Both the position numbers and the translations under genes were made by a program. The notes under the pieces are model-generated. The model was not told the origin of the DNA. It made no database searches and saw only the letters and a program-made list of their open reading frames with translations. A stretch of DNA of 64,000 nt, taken from NCBI RefSeq assembly GCF_001586255.1, contig NZ_CP014544.1, positions 4,062,501 to 4,126,500 on the forward strand, given 5' to 3'. The DNA is from Zhongshania aliphaticivorans. Its GTDB lineage: Bacteria > Pseudomonadota > Gammaproteobacteria > Pseudomonadales > Spongiibacteraceae. Of this stretch, positions 1 through 9,118 are shown in pieces (position 1 is the first letter of the stretch; each line of letters opens with the position of its first letter).

Positions 1-752
1 TCAACAACCGCACCTCGCAGCGTTTCGGGACAACGATCATCCTCGTCGGCAATCCCGTCGCCATCGCGATCCCTGATCGAGGGCTCTGTCGTGGGCGCAA
101 AGTGATAGCGCAGCCCCATCTGCCAGCGCCCACCGTCTTGCGGAATAGTAAACCTAGTTTCGGCAGTTTTAAGTTGCGCATCTTCGCCAATCGTATACTG
201 ATACGACATATCAAGCTGCCACTGTGGCGTCAAAGCTAGCCCAACACCCGCACCGGTAAATAGCGTCCACTGCTGGTGAGACGCCCCCGCAAGCCGACTC
301 TGTAAACCACCCAGCCCGGCACCCACATAGGGGCGAAACCGTGGGCTCATCAGCGAAAAGTCACGCCAGAGCGACACGCTCAATGCGTGTTGAGCAAGCT
401 CGACATTTATAGGCTCCGCCGCAGAGCCGCCGCGGAGACGGCCGCGCTCAGATAAATATCCGGTTTCTAGCCGCCAGTCATCGGCAAAGCTCAGCCCCGC
501 CGCAATGTGGTAGTTGTCCCCTCCAGATTGATCTAGCGGGTAGCTATTGGTATTGGGCGATGCTGGAAACAACACGGAAGACGAGTCACTAGCACTATTA
601 GCATAAGCCTCGGCCGTGCCGGACGGCCAAGATCCGCCCAGACCCGCTTTTAAATAATAATGGCCATTTGCCTCAGTCGCATCGCAGGCGAAGGGCAAAA
701 AGCTGGCGAAAAGCGCTAGGCCCTGCCAATAGCTATGTTTTTGCACGCTCAC
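1..752 (-). CDS. OmpA-like outer-membrane beta-barrel protein (3' end outside window)
   Basis: Reading the reverse strand from a GTG at 752 (an in-frame TGA lies three codons upstream) gives an open frame to the window edge, so the C-terminus is missing. The product begins with a signal-peptide-like hydrophobic stretch. About 190 residues with alternating aromatic/Gly patterns of an OmpA/OmpW-type eight-stranded barrel follow (for example RPYVGAGLGG and WQMGLRYHF). A calcium-binding thrombospondin type 3 motif, DRDGDGIADEDDRCPE, comes next. In this family that motif links the barrel to a peptidoglycan-binding OmpA C-terminal domain, which would lie beyond base 1. The likely role is structural or porin-like in the outer membrane. 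The gene is transcribed away from trhP; 753-891 would hold both promoters. A second GTG at 746 is an alternative start. Confidence 0.75.
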   Translation of the reverse strand, partial: MSVQKHSYWQGLALFASFLPFACDATEANGHYYLKAGLGGSWPSGTAEAYANSASDSSSVLFPASPNTNSYPLDQSGGDNYHIAAGLSFADDWRLETGYLSERGRLRGGSAAEPINVELAQHALSVSLWRDFSLMSPRFRPYVGAGLGGLQSRLAGASHQQWTLFTGAGVGLALTPQWQLDMSYQYTIGEDAQLKTAETRFTIPQDGGRWQMGLRYHFAPTTEPSIRDRDGDGIADEDDRCPETLRGAVV

Positions 753-891
753 ATCCCGTCACAACTCAATACCTCGCTGCTGAGCACCGAGTGTATCCCC
801 GGCGGCCACTTTCACCAATAGCGCAGAAAACAGTGCTTTGCGATACCATACACCTCTTGTATCCACTCTTTACCCCAAGGCAGCCTAGCCC

Positions 892-2229
892 ATGATCCCT
901 GAACTCCTGTCCCCCGCCGGCAGCCTCCGCAATATGCGCTACGCCTTTGCTTATGGCGCAGATGCTGTCTACGCGGGGCAACCCCGCTATAGCCTGCGGG
1001 TGCGCAACAATGAATTTAAAGATCTCGATACGCTGCGCACCGGTATGGAAGAGGCCCACGGCCAGGGCAAAAAATTCTACCTGGCCTCGAATATTTCCCC
1101 GCACAACGACAAAATACGCAGTTATTTGCGGGATTTAGAACCGGTAATTGAGATGGGGCCCGACGCCCTGATTATGGCCGACCCCGGCCTCATGATGTTG
1201 GTACGCGAAAAATGGCCCGAGCAAGTTATTCACCTGTCCGTGCAAGCCAACGCGGTGAACTGGGCGGCCGTTAAATTCTGGCATCAAAACGGCATTCAAC
1301 GTGTGATTTTGTCTCGCGAGCTGGCGCTGGACGAAATTGAAGAAATTCGCCAGCGCGTGCCCGAGATGGAAATAGAAGTCTTTGTGCACGGCGCATTGTG
1401 TATTGCCTACTCAGGCCGCTGCCTGCTGTCTGGCTATATGAACCACCGCGACCCCAATCAAGGCGCTTGCACCAATGCCTGCCGCTGGAAATATCAAGCT
1501 CACGAGGCCAAAGAAGATGAAACCGGCGACATTGTTGCGGTAAATAAACCCGCGCCAGTACAAACCTATGTGCCAGAACCACGGCCCACCATTGTCACTG
1601 AGCCAGTCTTACTACAGCAGGCTCAGCGCCCCGGCGAGTTCATGCCTGCCTACGAAGACGAACACGGCACCTATATAATGAACTCCAAAGATCTACGGGC
1701 GGTGCAGCACGTCGAGCGCCTAGCCGCGATGGGTGTGCACTCGTTAAAAATTGAAGGCCGCACCAAATCCCATTATTACGTAGCGCGCACCGCCCAAGTC
1801 TACCGCCGCGCCATAGATGATGCCGCCCACGGTAAGCCCTTTGACATGCAGTTAATGGATGAGCTCGATACCTTAGCCAATCGCGGGTACACCGAAGGCT
1901 TTTATCGCCGCCACCCGCCGAAGGAATACCAGAACTACGAAATGGGGCTCAACAACGCCCAACAGCAGCAGTTTGTTGGTGAAGTCGTCGATGCCCGCGA
2001 TTCGGTTATCACCGTCGATGTAAAAAACCGCTTTGTAACCGGGGATACCCTGGAGTTAATGCTGCCTGGTGGCAATACTCGCTTCCAGCTGAAAACCCTG
2101 AGCGACAAGCATGGCAAGGCGATTAATGCCGCGCCCGGTTCCGGTCACCGAGTGCAAATCCCGCTAGATCAGCCCCTGCCCGAAGCGGCACTAAAATACG
2201 GGCTCTTGGTCAAAGACATCAACGCTTAA
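892..2229 (+). CDS. trhP: U32-family tRNA hydroxylation protein TrhP (YegQ)
   Basis: The 445-residue protein matches peptidase family U32 from its first residues (IPELLSPAGSLRNMRYAFAYGADAVYAG). It carries the U32 signature around residues 165-205, with cysteines in CIAYSGRC and GACTNAC that are thought to bind an iron-sulfur cluster. A later HSLKIEGRTKS segment is also typical. Family knowledge: in E. coli YegQ/TrhP takes part in prephenate-dependent 5-hydroxylation of uridine at tRNA position 34, and despite the name is not known as a protease. The length fits the YegQ subgroup. A purine-rich AAGG lies upstream of the ATG. The gene is divergent from the outer-membrane protein gene and followed after 49 bp by a small membrane protein gene that may be co-transcribed. 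Confidence 0.88.
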   Translation: MIPELLSPAGSLRNMRYAFAYGADAVYAGQPRYSLRVRNNEFKDLDTLRTGMEEAHGQGKKFYLASNISPHNDKIRSYLRDLEPVIEMGPDALIMADPGLMMLVREKWPEQVIHLSVQANAVNWAAVKFWHQNGIQRVILSRELALDEIEEIRQRVPEMEIEVFVHGALCIAYSGRCLLSGYMNHRDPNQGACTNACRWKYQAHEAKEDETGDIVAVNKPAPVQTYVPEPRPTIVTEPVLLQQAQRPGEFMPAYEDEHGTYIMNSKDLRAVQHVERLAAMGVHSLKIEGRTKSHYYVARTAQVYRRAIDDAAHGKPFDMQLMDELDTLANRGYTEGFYRRHPPKEYQNYEMGLNNAQQQQFVGEVVDARDSVITVDVKNRFVTGDTLELMLPGGNTRFQLKTLSDKHGKAINAAPGSGHRVQIPLDQPLPEAALKYGLLVKDINA

Positions 2230-2278
2230 TTTGGCAAGCTACACTGTAGAAAACTGACGATAAATAACAGGACAAAAT

Positions 2279-2662
2279 ATGGAACGGCAAAAATTGCGCA
2301 ATTTGCGGGGACTGGTCAATATCAGTCTGCTAAGCATGGTATTTGGCGCTATTCTCAACTTACTGGGCGATCTGCTCGGCAATAACTACGTGCTCGTCAT
2401 TGGCTTTTTAGTGGTGCTAATAACCTTCTACTGTTACCGCCGTGCCGATAGTGAAGCGGCGTCCAGCATGGCCTACTATTTGTGGCGTTATCTTCCGACC
2501 TTAATTTTTGTTGCCATGCCGATTTTCATCTATTGGATCAGCAGCGATGCCCAGTGGTCGCTTTCAGAGATTGTTCTGCTCACCCAAATCGCCACCAGTT
2601 ATGTGCTACCGATACTGTGTTTGCTCTATGTTGAGCGGGTGCTAAAGAACGCCCAGCAATAA
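2279..2662 (+). CDS. Small integral membrane protein, function unknown
   Basis: A 127-residue protein with about four hydrophobic segments: residues 12-30, 38-50, 70-88 and 96-116. A short basic N-terminus (MERQKLRNLRG) and a polar linker with RRADSEAASS lie around them. It has an AGGA ribosome-binding site in AACAGGACAAAAT just before the ATG. I do not recognise the family. Co-directional placement 49 bp after trhP suggests the same transcript. It converges with the acyltransferase gene that ends 46 bp downstream. It is most likely a real inner-membrane protein because of the RBS, the coherent hydrophobic pattern and the absence of an overlapping gene. Confidence 0.7.
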   Translation: MERQKLRNLRGLVNISLLSMVFGAILNLLGDLLGNNYVLVIGFLVVLITFYCYRRADSEAASSMAYYLWRYLPTLIFVAMPIFIYWISSDAQWSLSEIVLLTQIATSYVLPILCLLYVERVLKNAQQ

Positions 2663-2707
2663 CGCCACCCCCGCCCCTGAACCGCTTGCAACATAGCATT
2701 CAGGGGC

Positions 2708-3853
2708 CTATTCGTCGCCCCGCCGAAACGGCAGCATGGCGCTGGCCTCGCGCAAATACTGGGCAATATGCTGTTTTTCCTCATTGAGAAAGCGCGCCAC
2801 CGCCTCAGAAAAATCCGCATCGGTTAAGAAGTGATTTGAGTAAGTCAGTATTGGCGTAAATCCCCGCTGAATTTTATGCTCGCCCTGCGCGCCAGGGTCA
2901 AAATGGCGTAAGCCTTCGCGCAGGCAATATTCAATACCTTGGTAATAACAGGTTTCAAAGTGCAGAAATTCATACTCTCGCACGCAGCCCCAATAACGAC
3001 CATAGAGGGTGTGCTGATCGCGGAAGTTCAGTGCCACCGCCACTGGCTCATTGCCGTGACTCGCCACCACCATCACTAAATTTTCAGACATGGTCGCGGC
3101 TAGCTGGGCAAAGAATGCCTCTGGTAAATAACCACCGTGACCGCTGCGCTTGGCGTACGTTAATTGGTAACAGTGGAAAAAGAAACGCCACTGCGCGGCG
3201 CTGATTTCATCGCCCACTAAAACCTGCAAATCTAAACCCTGCTCCGCCACGACCCGCCGCTCTTTGCGCAAGGTCTTGCGCTTACGGGAGCTAAAACTGG
3301 CTAAAAAGCCTTCAAAATCACCGTAATCTCGATCATACCAATGGTACTGAGGACCAACCCGCTGCATAAAACCCTGCTCTTGCCACGCCGTCGACACTTC
3401 AGACTTGGTAAACAAGATATGGGCCGACGACGCGCCAAGCGCCTTTACATGTGCAGGTAGCACAGTCGCTACGGCCGCCATCACGGCATCGCGATCGGCC
3501 TCGTCACTCACACACAAACGCGGGCCAGTTGCTGGCGTAAAGGGGATTGCCGCTAATAATTTAGGGTAGTAAGAGCGCCCATGGCGCTGATAGGCATCGG
3601 CCCAAGACCAGTCGAAAACGTATTCGCCGTAACTATGGGTTTTAATATACATCGGCATCACGCCAATAACGCGGCCCTCACGCCGCGCGACCATGTGATG
3701 GGGCTGCCAACCTTTTTCAGCCGTCACCGCGCCGCTGGTTTCCAGCGCAGATAGAAACTCATAGCGGGTAAAGGGATACTCAACGCCCGCTATCGCATTC
3801 CAGTTCTCTATGCCGAGATCCGCAATGGCGCTAATAAACTCCAAATCCACCAT
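2708..3853 (-). CDS. FemAB-like GNAT-fold acyltransferase (DUF482 family)
   Basis: A protein of about 381 residues of the DUF482/FemAB_like family, often annotated as a peptidoglycan biosynthesis or GNAT-family protein. Visible family features are an N-terminal WNAIAG...PFTRYEFLSALE block, a central FSSRKRKTLRKERR basic motif and the C-terminal HFDPGAQGEHKIQRGF motif. Biochemical function is not established for this family; acyl transfer is inferred from the fold. The longest frame starts at a TTG at 3901 inside ubiA. I prefer the ATG at 3853 (MVDLEF), which begins 11 bases after the ubiA stop and matches the family N-terminus. It is last in a ubiC-ubiA-acyltransferase operon, so it is probably co-expressed with ubiquinone synthesis. 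Confidence 0.75.
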   Translation of the reverse strand: MVDLEFISAIADLGIENWNAIAGVEYPFTRYEFLSALETSGAVTAEKGWQPHHMVARREGRVIGVMPMYIKTHSYGEYVFDWSWADAYQRHGRSYYPKLLAAIPFTPATGPRLCVSDEADRDAVMAAVATVLPAHVKALGASSAHILFTKSEVSTAWQEQGFMQRVGPQYHWYDRDYGDFEGFLASFSSRKRKTLRKERRVVAEQGLDLQVLVGDEISAAQWRFFFHCYQLTYAKRSGHGGYLPEAFFAQLAATMSENLVMVVASHGNEPVAVALNFRDQHTLYGRYWGCVREYEFLHFETCYYQGIEYCLREGLRHFDPGAQGEHKIQRGFTPILTYSNHFLTDADFSEAVARFLNEEKQHIAQYLREASAMLPFRRGDE

Positions 3854-3863
3854 CAATAAGATC

Positions 3864-4745
3864 TCAAGCGGCCAACATAAAGTGGAGCGCAATACCGGCA
3901 AAAATAACCGCGCCTACCCAGTTATTGTTTAAAAAGGCCTTAAAGCAGTCATCGCGCAGACGGTAGCGAATAAGGCGTTGCTGGTAAATAAACAGGCCAC
4001 TGGCGGCGATAAGACTGGCGTAATATATGAAGCTCATGCCAAAGCGTACGCCAACCATGAGCATGACAATAATCACACAAACCTGGAGCATGGCAGTGAT
4101 CGTAATATCGTCATCACCAAACAGTATTGCGGTGGATTTAACGCCAATTTTTAGATCATCCTCGCGGTCTACCATCGCGTAAAAGGTGTCGTAGCACACC
4201 GTCCAGATCAGCACCCCAATGTAAATCAACCACAGCGCAGGCGGCAGCGAAGCGGTCTGCGCAGCAAAGGCCATAGGAATACCCCAGGCAAAAGCAGCGC
4301 CCAAAGCCAACTGGGGTAAATGGGTATAACGCTTCATAAAGGGGTAGGTGGCCGCTAATAGCACCGCGCCAAAAGACAACAACACCGTCAATTGATTAGT
4401 AAACAACACCAGCACAAAAGCCAACAGACACAAGCTGGCAAAAAGGATCAACGCTTCTTTTTCACTGACTAGGCCTTGGGCAAATGGCCGCAGTTTGGTA
4501 CGGCTGACATGGGCATCTATTTTTCGGTCTGCGTAATCATTAATGACACAGCCCGCCGAGCGCATAAGAAAAGTACCCGAAATAAAAATAAGCAGTAAAT
4601 GCCAATCTGGCACGCCTTCCGCCGCCAACCACAAGGCCCACAATGTTGGCCAAAGCACCAGATAGGTGCCTATTGGCCGATCCACCCTCATCAAGGCGAG
4701 GTAGTGGGGATATTGTTTTTTAAGCTGGGCAATTAACTGCTGCAT
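3864..4745 (-). CDS. ubiA: 4-hydroxybenzoate polyprenyltransferase
   Basis: The 293-residue polytopic membrane protein has both UbiA aspartate motifs: [12 protein letters not shown] (the NDxxDxxxD allylic diphosphate/Mg2+ site) and the second motif around [13 protein letters not shown]. The start [19 protein letters not shown] is typical of proteobacterial UbiA. It attaches the polyprenyl tail to 4-hydroxybenzoate at the inner membrane, the first membrane step of ubiquinone synthesis. Length matches E. coli UbiA (290). It lies directly downstream of ubiC, which makes its substrate, with a 60-bp gap, and 10 bp upstream of the FemAB-like gene, so the three probably form one operon. Confidence 0.95.
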   Translation of the reverse strand: MQQLIAQLKKQYPHYLALMRVDRPIGTYLVLWPTLWALWLAAEGVPDWHLLLIFISGTFLMRSAGCVINDYADRKIDAHVSRTKLRPFAQGLVSEKEALILFASLCLLAFVLVLFTNQLTVLLSFGAVLLAATYPFMKRYTHLPQLALGAAFAWGIPMAFAAQTASLPPALWLIYIGVLIWTVCYDTFYAMVDREDDLKIGVKSTAILFGDDDITITAMLQVCVIIVMLMVGVRFGMSFIYYASLIAASGLFIYQQRLIRYRLRDDCFKAFLNNNWVGAVIFAGIALHFMLAA

Positions 4746-4805
4746 AATTCACTCGCTCGCACTTTGAATTGAGTATACCAGTACTCATTACCCCAATTTT
4801 AGCGA

Positions 4806-5366
4806 CTACCAAGGGCAAAACGCTGGCAGAAAAATCTCGCTGACCATAATAGGGTGTTGGCTCAGTAAAAACCGTGACCGCCGTCCCCACAGCAATTTCT
4901 CTGAATCAGGGCTTATACCTAGCGACAAATCCGCTACCGGCAACTGACAAATCTCGTAAGGGTCGCGGGACATCATGGGGTCGGTAAACAATAAATGGCC
5001 CAGTGGCCGATTATCGAGATGGCGCAAGCGCGCCAAACGCCCAACGAGGGAGGTCGCAGGCATAACACTGCGGGCGAACACCCACGGCTCATTACGGCAA
5101 CAGAGCAACACTTCGCGAACCAAGCCCCATTCCCGATCGCCCATATTCAATAGACGACGCTCAGATAGGCGGGGCAACTGCCAGCGCTGCGACAAAACCT
5201 CAACGTGGAAATGCCCCTCCGAAACGCGGCGCAAATGGGCAGTTAAAGAGCCGGTATCCAGCAGCCAGCGAGCATCTTTCGCCGGTAAATGAGAGACGGC
5301 ACGTCGCTTACAGCTCAGCCAGGATGGCTCAGCGGTCTGGATTCGACTTGCTTGAAAAGCGTACAA
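4806..5366 (-). CDS. ubiC: Chorismate lyase (chorismate--pyruvate lyase)
   Basis: UbiC splits chorismate into pyruvate and 4-hydroxybenzoate, the precursor used by UbiA next door. Family motifs are clear: RWLLDTGSLTAHL, REVLLC, PWVFARSVMPATSL, RPLGHLLFT, LWGRRSRFLLS and SEIFLPAF. The longest ATG frame starts at 5504 and would add about 46 residues unlike the family. Internal in-frame options are an ATG at 5465 and a TTG at 5366. I choose the TTG because GGAAGG sits six bases before it and the resulting 186-residue protein places RWLLDTGSLT near residue 30, as in E. coli UbiC (165 residues). The start is inferred. The gene is divergent from the rubredoxin fusion and first in the ubi operon. 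Confidence 0.87.
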   Translation of the reverse strand: MYAFQASRIQTAEPSWLSCKRRAVSHLPAKDARWLLDTGSLTAHLRRVSEGHFHVEVLSQRWQLPRLSERRLLNMGDREWGLVREVLLCCRNEPWVFARSVMPATSLVGRLARLRHLDNRPLGHLLFTDPMMSRDPYEICQLPVADLSLGISPDSEKLLWGRRSRFLLSQHPIMVSEIFLPAFCPW

Positions 5367-5570
5367 TAGCGGCCTTCCAGAATGATGGATAAGAAAATAG
5401 TTGGCTTCGGCCGCAGTAAATGCAGCACTAATTAACTGTATGTGGCGGCAGAATGCGTGATTCATCTGCGACTTGCAAGTTCCAATATCGGCCGAATGGA
5501 CCATGATATCTAGGGGCTTTTTAATTTAAGCTTGACCAATAGAAGCACTGTATTTAGGGGATGTAAGCAA

Positions 5571-6941
5571 ATGAGTAAATGGGAATGTATTGTCTGCGGT
5601 TGGGTCTACGACGAAGCCGTGGGTGACCCGGATTCCGGAATCGCCGCAGGCACACGCTGGGAGGACATTCCCGACGACTGGCTATGCCCGGACTGCGGCG
5701 TGGGTAAAGAAGACTTTGAAATGATTGAAAAGTCGGAAGAAAGCGATCTACCCCATCATGAAGAACCCGCCTCTGCCAGCGCCGAAGCAGCTATTGTGGT
5801 TATTGGCACCGGTTTGGCTGGCTACGGCCTGGTTCGCGAGATTCGCAAATACGATAAAGACAGCCCCATCATCATGATTAGCGCCGACGACGGCCGCGCC
5901 TATTCTAAGCCAATGCTATCGACCGGCTTCACCAAAAATATGGACGCCGACGCCCTCGCCCAGAAAGATGCTGGCGGCATGGGTGAAGACCTTAATGCCA
6001 GCGTGTGGACGCTGACCAAGGTCACCGCCATCAACACCGCCAGCCAAACCATTACCATTGGTGACCAAGCTACCCAAGTACATTACAAAAAGCTGGTCTT
6101 GGCACTGGGCGCCGATGTTATCCGGCCGCCCATCAAAGGCGATGCCTTAGAATACGTCTACTCGGTTAATGATTTGCTGGACTATCACGACTTCCGCACC
6201 GCGGTAGCAAAAAACAACGTGAAGAAAGTCTGCATTATTGGCGGCGGCCTTATCGGCTGCGAATTTACCAACGACTTGCTTAATGGCGGCATTGAAACGG
6301 AAACCGTTGACCCACTCGGTTACTGTATTCCTACCCTACTACCCGAAGCCGCCGGAAAAGCCGTGCAAGCAGGCCTCGAAGCCAAGGGCGCAAAATTCCA
6401 TTTTGGGCCGCTGGTAACTGAAGTAAATAAAGTCGGTAATGCACTGGCAGTGAGCCTCAACAATGGCGAAACCATTAGCTGTGACTTGGTCTTGTCCGCC
6501 GTTGGCGTGCGTCCGCAAATCAAGCTCGCCCAAGACGCTGGCATTACGGTAAACCGAGGTATCGCAACCAACCGCCTACTCGAAACCAGTGCGCCCAATG
6601 TCTACGCCATGGGTGACTGCGCAGAAGTCGCTGGCCACGTTCTGGTTTATGTTGCCCCACTCATGGCCCAGGCCCGCGCCTTGGCAAAAACCCTCACCGG
6701 CGATGCTACCGAGGTCAGCTACCCGGCCATGCCGGTCACCATTAAAACACCGGCTTGCCCCGTCACGGTTAGCCCTGCGCCTCGAGATGCAAAAGGCAGC
6801 TGGGAAATCGAACAAGATGGCGTCAATGTAGTAGCGCGCTTTGTCGGCACGAATGGCGAATTACTTGGCTTCGCCTTAACCGGCGAAGGCACTAAGCAGA
6901 AAATGGCCCTGCAAAAGCAGTTGCCGGCGATTATGCCCTAG
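5571..6941 (+). CDS. Rubredoxin / rubredoxin-NAD(+) reductase fusion
   Basis: A 456-residue fusion. Residues about 1-50 are a rubredoxin with two CxxC iron ligands ([10 protein letters not shown] and [13 protein letters not shown]). An acidic Ala/Glu-rich linker follows. From about residue 70 comes a pyridine-nucleotide-disulfide-type flavoprotein with a FAD motif ([12 protein letters not shown]), a second dinucleotide motif ([11 protein letters not shown]) and the [11 protein letters not shown] segment near the end. Rubredoxin reductases pass electrons from NAD(P)H through FAD to rubredoxin, commonly for alkane hydroxylases or for oxygen/peroxide detoxification. Here donor and carrier are one polypeptide. 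The start is the ATG at 5571 ([10 protein letters not shown]); the frame is open 13 codons further upstream. It is followed by a strong terminator, so it is monocistronic. Confidence 0.9.
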   Translation: MSKWECIVCGWVYDEAVGDPDSGIAAGTRWEDIPDDWLCPDCGVGKEDFEMIEKSEESDLPHHEEPASASAEAAIVVIGTGLAGYGLVREIRKYDKDSPIIMISADDGRAYSKPMLSTGFTKNMDADALAQKDAGGMGEDLNASVWTLTKVTAINTASQTITIGDQATQVHYKKLVLALGADVIRPPIKGDALEYVYSVNDLLDYHDFRTAVAKNNVKKVCIIGGGLIGCEFTNDLLNGGIETETVDPLGYCIPTLLPEAAGKAVQAGLEAKGAKFHFGPLVTEVNKVGNALAVSLNNGETISCDLVLSAVGVRPQIKLAQDAGITVNRGIATNRLLETSAPNVYAMGDCAEVAGHVLVYVAPLMAQARALAKTLTGDATEVSYPAMPVTIKTPACPVTVSPAPRDAKGSWEIEQDGVNVVARFVGTNGELLGFALTGEGTKQKMALQKQLPAIMP

Positions 6942-7001
6942 CGAAATGCCTTGTTGGTATGAATGCCATGGCTTAAAACGCCTTGGCATTTTTGATTGAA
7001 G

Positions 7002-7030
7002 CGGCTGCCACTAAGGCAGCCGTTTTTTTT
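7002..7030 (+). terminator. Rho-independent terminator of the rubredoxin fusion gene
   Basis: A perfect 8-bp stem, CGGCTGCC / GGCAGCCG, with a 5-base loop is followed directly by eight T residues. A weaker stem-loop (AATGCCA ... TGGCATTTTT) lies just upstream at about 6962-6993. Confidence 0.9.
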
Positions 7031-7072
7031 ATTTCCATACTGTGCTGTTAGAACCAGGCGGAAATAACGCCC

Positions 7073-8269
7073 TTAATCTGATCGATACGAAACCGAATTC
7101 ACACCGTAAGCGCTAAACTCACTATTCATTGCATAAAATACTTCTGGGAGTAATTGAATTAGGAACTGATCCAATTCCACAACTGCCCTTTTGTTGCTAT
7201 CGGCGAGTGACACTATTTCATCGTTAACCCGCTCATATTGGTCATATAAGGCCAATACTCGTGATTGCATACTTTTATAATCTAACTCAATGTCTTCTAA
7301 TTTATCTTTGGCCCAATCCCGCTCATCAATACACTCTTCAATTTGCTCATTGAGATCATCGGTAGCCCGTTGTTCTTGAAAATTGCATTTTTCTAAACAT
7401 CGCCGATCCGGTTCATTGCGATAAGTGCCAAAAATAGGGTCTCTCACCCGCCGTTGACATCGATTTCCACAATCAAAATCAACGCCCTCGGCCCGGCAAT
7501 TTGAGCTCGCATCATCAATATACGATTCGGCCTTGCTTTTATATTCATCCATTTTTTCAACGAGAGGGTTAATGCGCGGCATAAGACTTTGGCGCTCTTC
7601 CAGGAGCGCCTCTAATTTGGCATTCCTGGCATTAAAAGATTTAACTTTCTCGTGAATACGGCCTAACTCTGCGGTATCCAAGTCAGCTACTTGCCTATAA
7701 ATTTTCGTCAGGCTAGCAATGCCCTCTTCGTAAGCTTGGACTTTGTCAGCGTCGTTCTCGGCGTGGTAAATGGCATTGTCAAAGCGCTCTGTGTATTCTG
7801 AGCACGGACTGCTGTTGAATACTTCTTGGAACATTTTATCGCTATAAAACCGCTTACTACACCTCGATCCCACATCATCAAATTGCCCTCGTAGCGTTTC
7901 CAGGCCGCCATTACTGGCGCCTCCAGACTCATTACTTGCGCTTGGCAATATCTTCAAGAACATAATTTCTTTTTCTAGTGACGTGAGCTCACTTGCTACG
8001 TCATCAAGGGTTTTTGCCACTTGATCATCAGCAACATTAGCAACATAAGTGCGTAGATTTTTGATTTGCTCAGCACTTGGTGCATCGCCCGTTAACTCAC
8101 CATACTCAGTCCATGCCCGCACAACGCGTTCGCTAGCACGTTCTAACTCCGCTCTTGTGTCACTAATATCAGCATATGCATAGCTTGTGTACGCTGAAAC
8201 CATAGCAAGACACAGCACACACAAAACAGCGTGCGCCAACTGCTTGGTTGGTAGGAAAAAAATCAACAT
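7073..8269 (-). CDS. Exported coiled-coil protein of unknown function
   Basis: A 398-residue protein with an N-terminal signal peptide (hydrophobic core AVLCVLCLAMVSAYTSYAYA, likely cleavage after about residue 33). The rest is a charged, helix-rich body with long heptad-like stretches at about 35-105, 170-250 and 300-375. A central cysteine-rich patch (about residues 255-300, with CRAEGVDFDCGNRCQRR and CLEKCNFQEQ) suggests a disulfide-stabilised turn between two coiled-coil arms in the periplasm. I do not recognise a family. Codon use matches its neighbours but base composition is more A/T-rich. No Shine-Dalgarno is obvious before the ATG at 8269; an internal Met at residue 23 would destroy the signal peptide. 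It is a single gene between two terminators. Confidence 0.65.
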   Translation of the reverse strand: MLIFFLPTKQLAHAVLCVLCLAMVSAYTSYAYADISDTRAELERASERVVRAWTEYGELTGDAPSAEQIKNLRTYVANVADDQVAKTLDDVASELTSLEKEIMFLKILPSASNESGGASNGGLETLRGQFDDVGSRCSKRFYSDKMFQEVFNSSPCSEYTERFDNAIYHAENDADKVQAYEEGIASLTKIYRQVADLDTAELGRIHEKVKSFNARNAKLEALLEERQSLMPRINPLVEKMDEYKSKAESYIDDASSNCRAEGVDFDCGNRCQRRVRDPIFGTYRNEPDRRCLEKCNFQEQRATDDLNEQIEECIDERDWAKDKLEDIELDYKSMQSRVLALYDQYERVNDEIVSLADSNKRAVVELDQFLIQLLPEVFYAMNSEFSAYGVNSVSYRSD

Positions 8270-8373
8270 CGGAATGGGGGCTCTACGTAAAATATTTTGT
8301 CTAACGGCTCAGCTTTGACTTTACCCCGCGATGTAAACGAGGTCAATTTAGCACCGTTGGCTAAACTCACCGA

Positions 8374-8413
8374 CATAAAAATGGGGGAGCCACAAAGCTC
8401 CCCCATTTTTATG
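8374..8413. terminator. Bidirectional rho-independent terminator
   Basis: A perfect 17-bp inverted repeat (arms 8374-8390 and 8397-8413) with a GC-rich GGGGGAGC / GCTCCCCC core, a 6-base loop, and A/T-rich outer bases giving a T-run on either strand. It ends the PP2C-FHA transcript and insulates the gene beyond it. Confidence 0.92.
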
Positions 8414-8445
8414 TGTTCACAATTTTATTGAAAACTCACTCGGTA

Positions 8446-9090
8446 TTACGCCGGCCGCAATTCAAAACCCAAACGCGTATTGGCAATCTCCAAGATGTCG
8501 CCATGCGCTAATTTACGCGGCTGCAAACCAATCTGTACGCCGTTAATCGTCGGGGTGCGACCATCTTGGCCTTCGATATGCTCCAAGTAGTAATCTTGCT
8601 GGCGTCGACTAATTGCCGCCACTTGCAAGCCCGCTTTACCTAATTTGGTCTGGGCTTTGCTCAATACCATTTCCCGACCAGCGGCCCCACCATTCTGCAC
8701 CCGCAAATACCCTAGCAGGGCTACTGGCGCGGCTTCGGCGCTGCGCATTGCAGGGCGAATGGCAATGGTCTTTTCGACCTCGTCATCTGTTTCTGCAGTG
8801 CGCTGGAGGCCGTGATAGGTAAGTGAATGCTTACCAATAGTGATGTAATCGCCACTGCGCAGGGCATGGCGGGTCACCGGATTGCCATTAACCAAGGTGC
8901 CATTGGTACTGCCTAAATCAACTAGATAACTGTCATTCTGAAAGGTTTCGACCGCAGCATGACGACCACTCACGGCAAGGTTTTCTATGCAAATATCATT
9001 ATCGGCCGCCCGGCCAATAGTGACCCGCTCTTTGTCGAGGGGAAAATCCTCAAGCACTCTACCCTGAAAACTGAGAACCAGCTTTGCCAT
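8446..9090 (-). CDS. FHA-domain protein (two FHA modules)
   Basis: A 214-residue cytoplasmic protein. The N-terminal FHA domain (about residues 1-95) has the phosphothreonine-binding signature GR (VTIGRAADND), SGRH and LGSTNGTLVNG. A second, degenerate FHA-like module occupies about 125-214 (ISRRQQDYYL, PTINGVQI and HGDILEIANTRLGF) and lacks the canonical Arg/Ser pair. FHA domains bind phosphothreonine peptides. Here the gene follows a PP2C phosphatase gene by 28 bp in the same operon, implying a Ser/Thr phosphorylation circuit. No partner kinase gene and no type VI secretion genes are visible nearby, so the output is unknown. Confidence 0.88.
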   Translation of the reverse strand: MAKLVLSFQGRVLEDFPLDKERVTIGRAADNDICIENLAVSGRHAAVETFQNDSYLVDLGSTNGTLVNGNPVTRHALRSGDYITIGKHSLTYHGLQRTAETDDEVEKTIAIRPAMRSAEAAPVALLGYLRVQNGGAAGREMVLSKAQTKLGKAGLQVAAISRRQQDYYLEHIEGQDGRTPTINGVQIGLQPRKLAHGDILEIANTRLGFELRPA

Positions 9091-9118
9091 AATTCTAATC
9101 CGTTACTGAGCTATTTCC

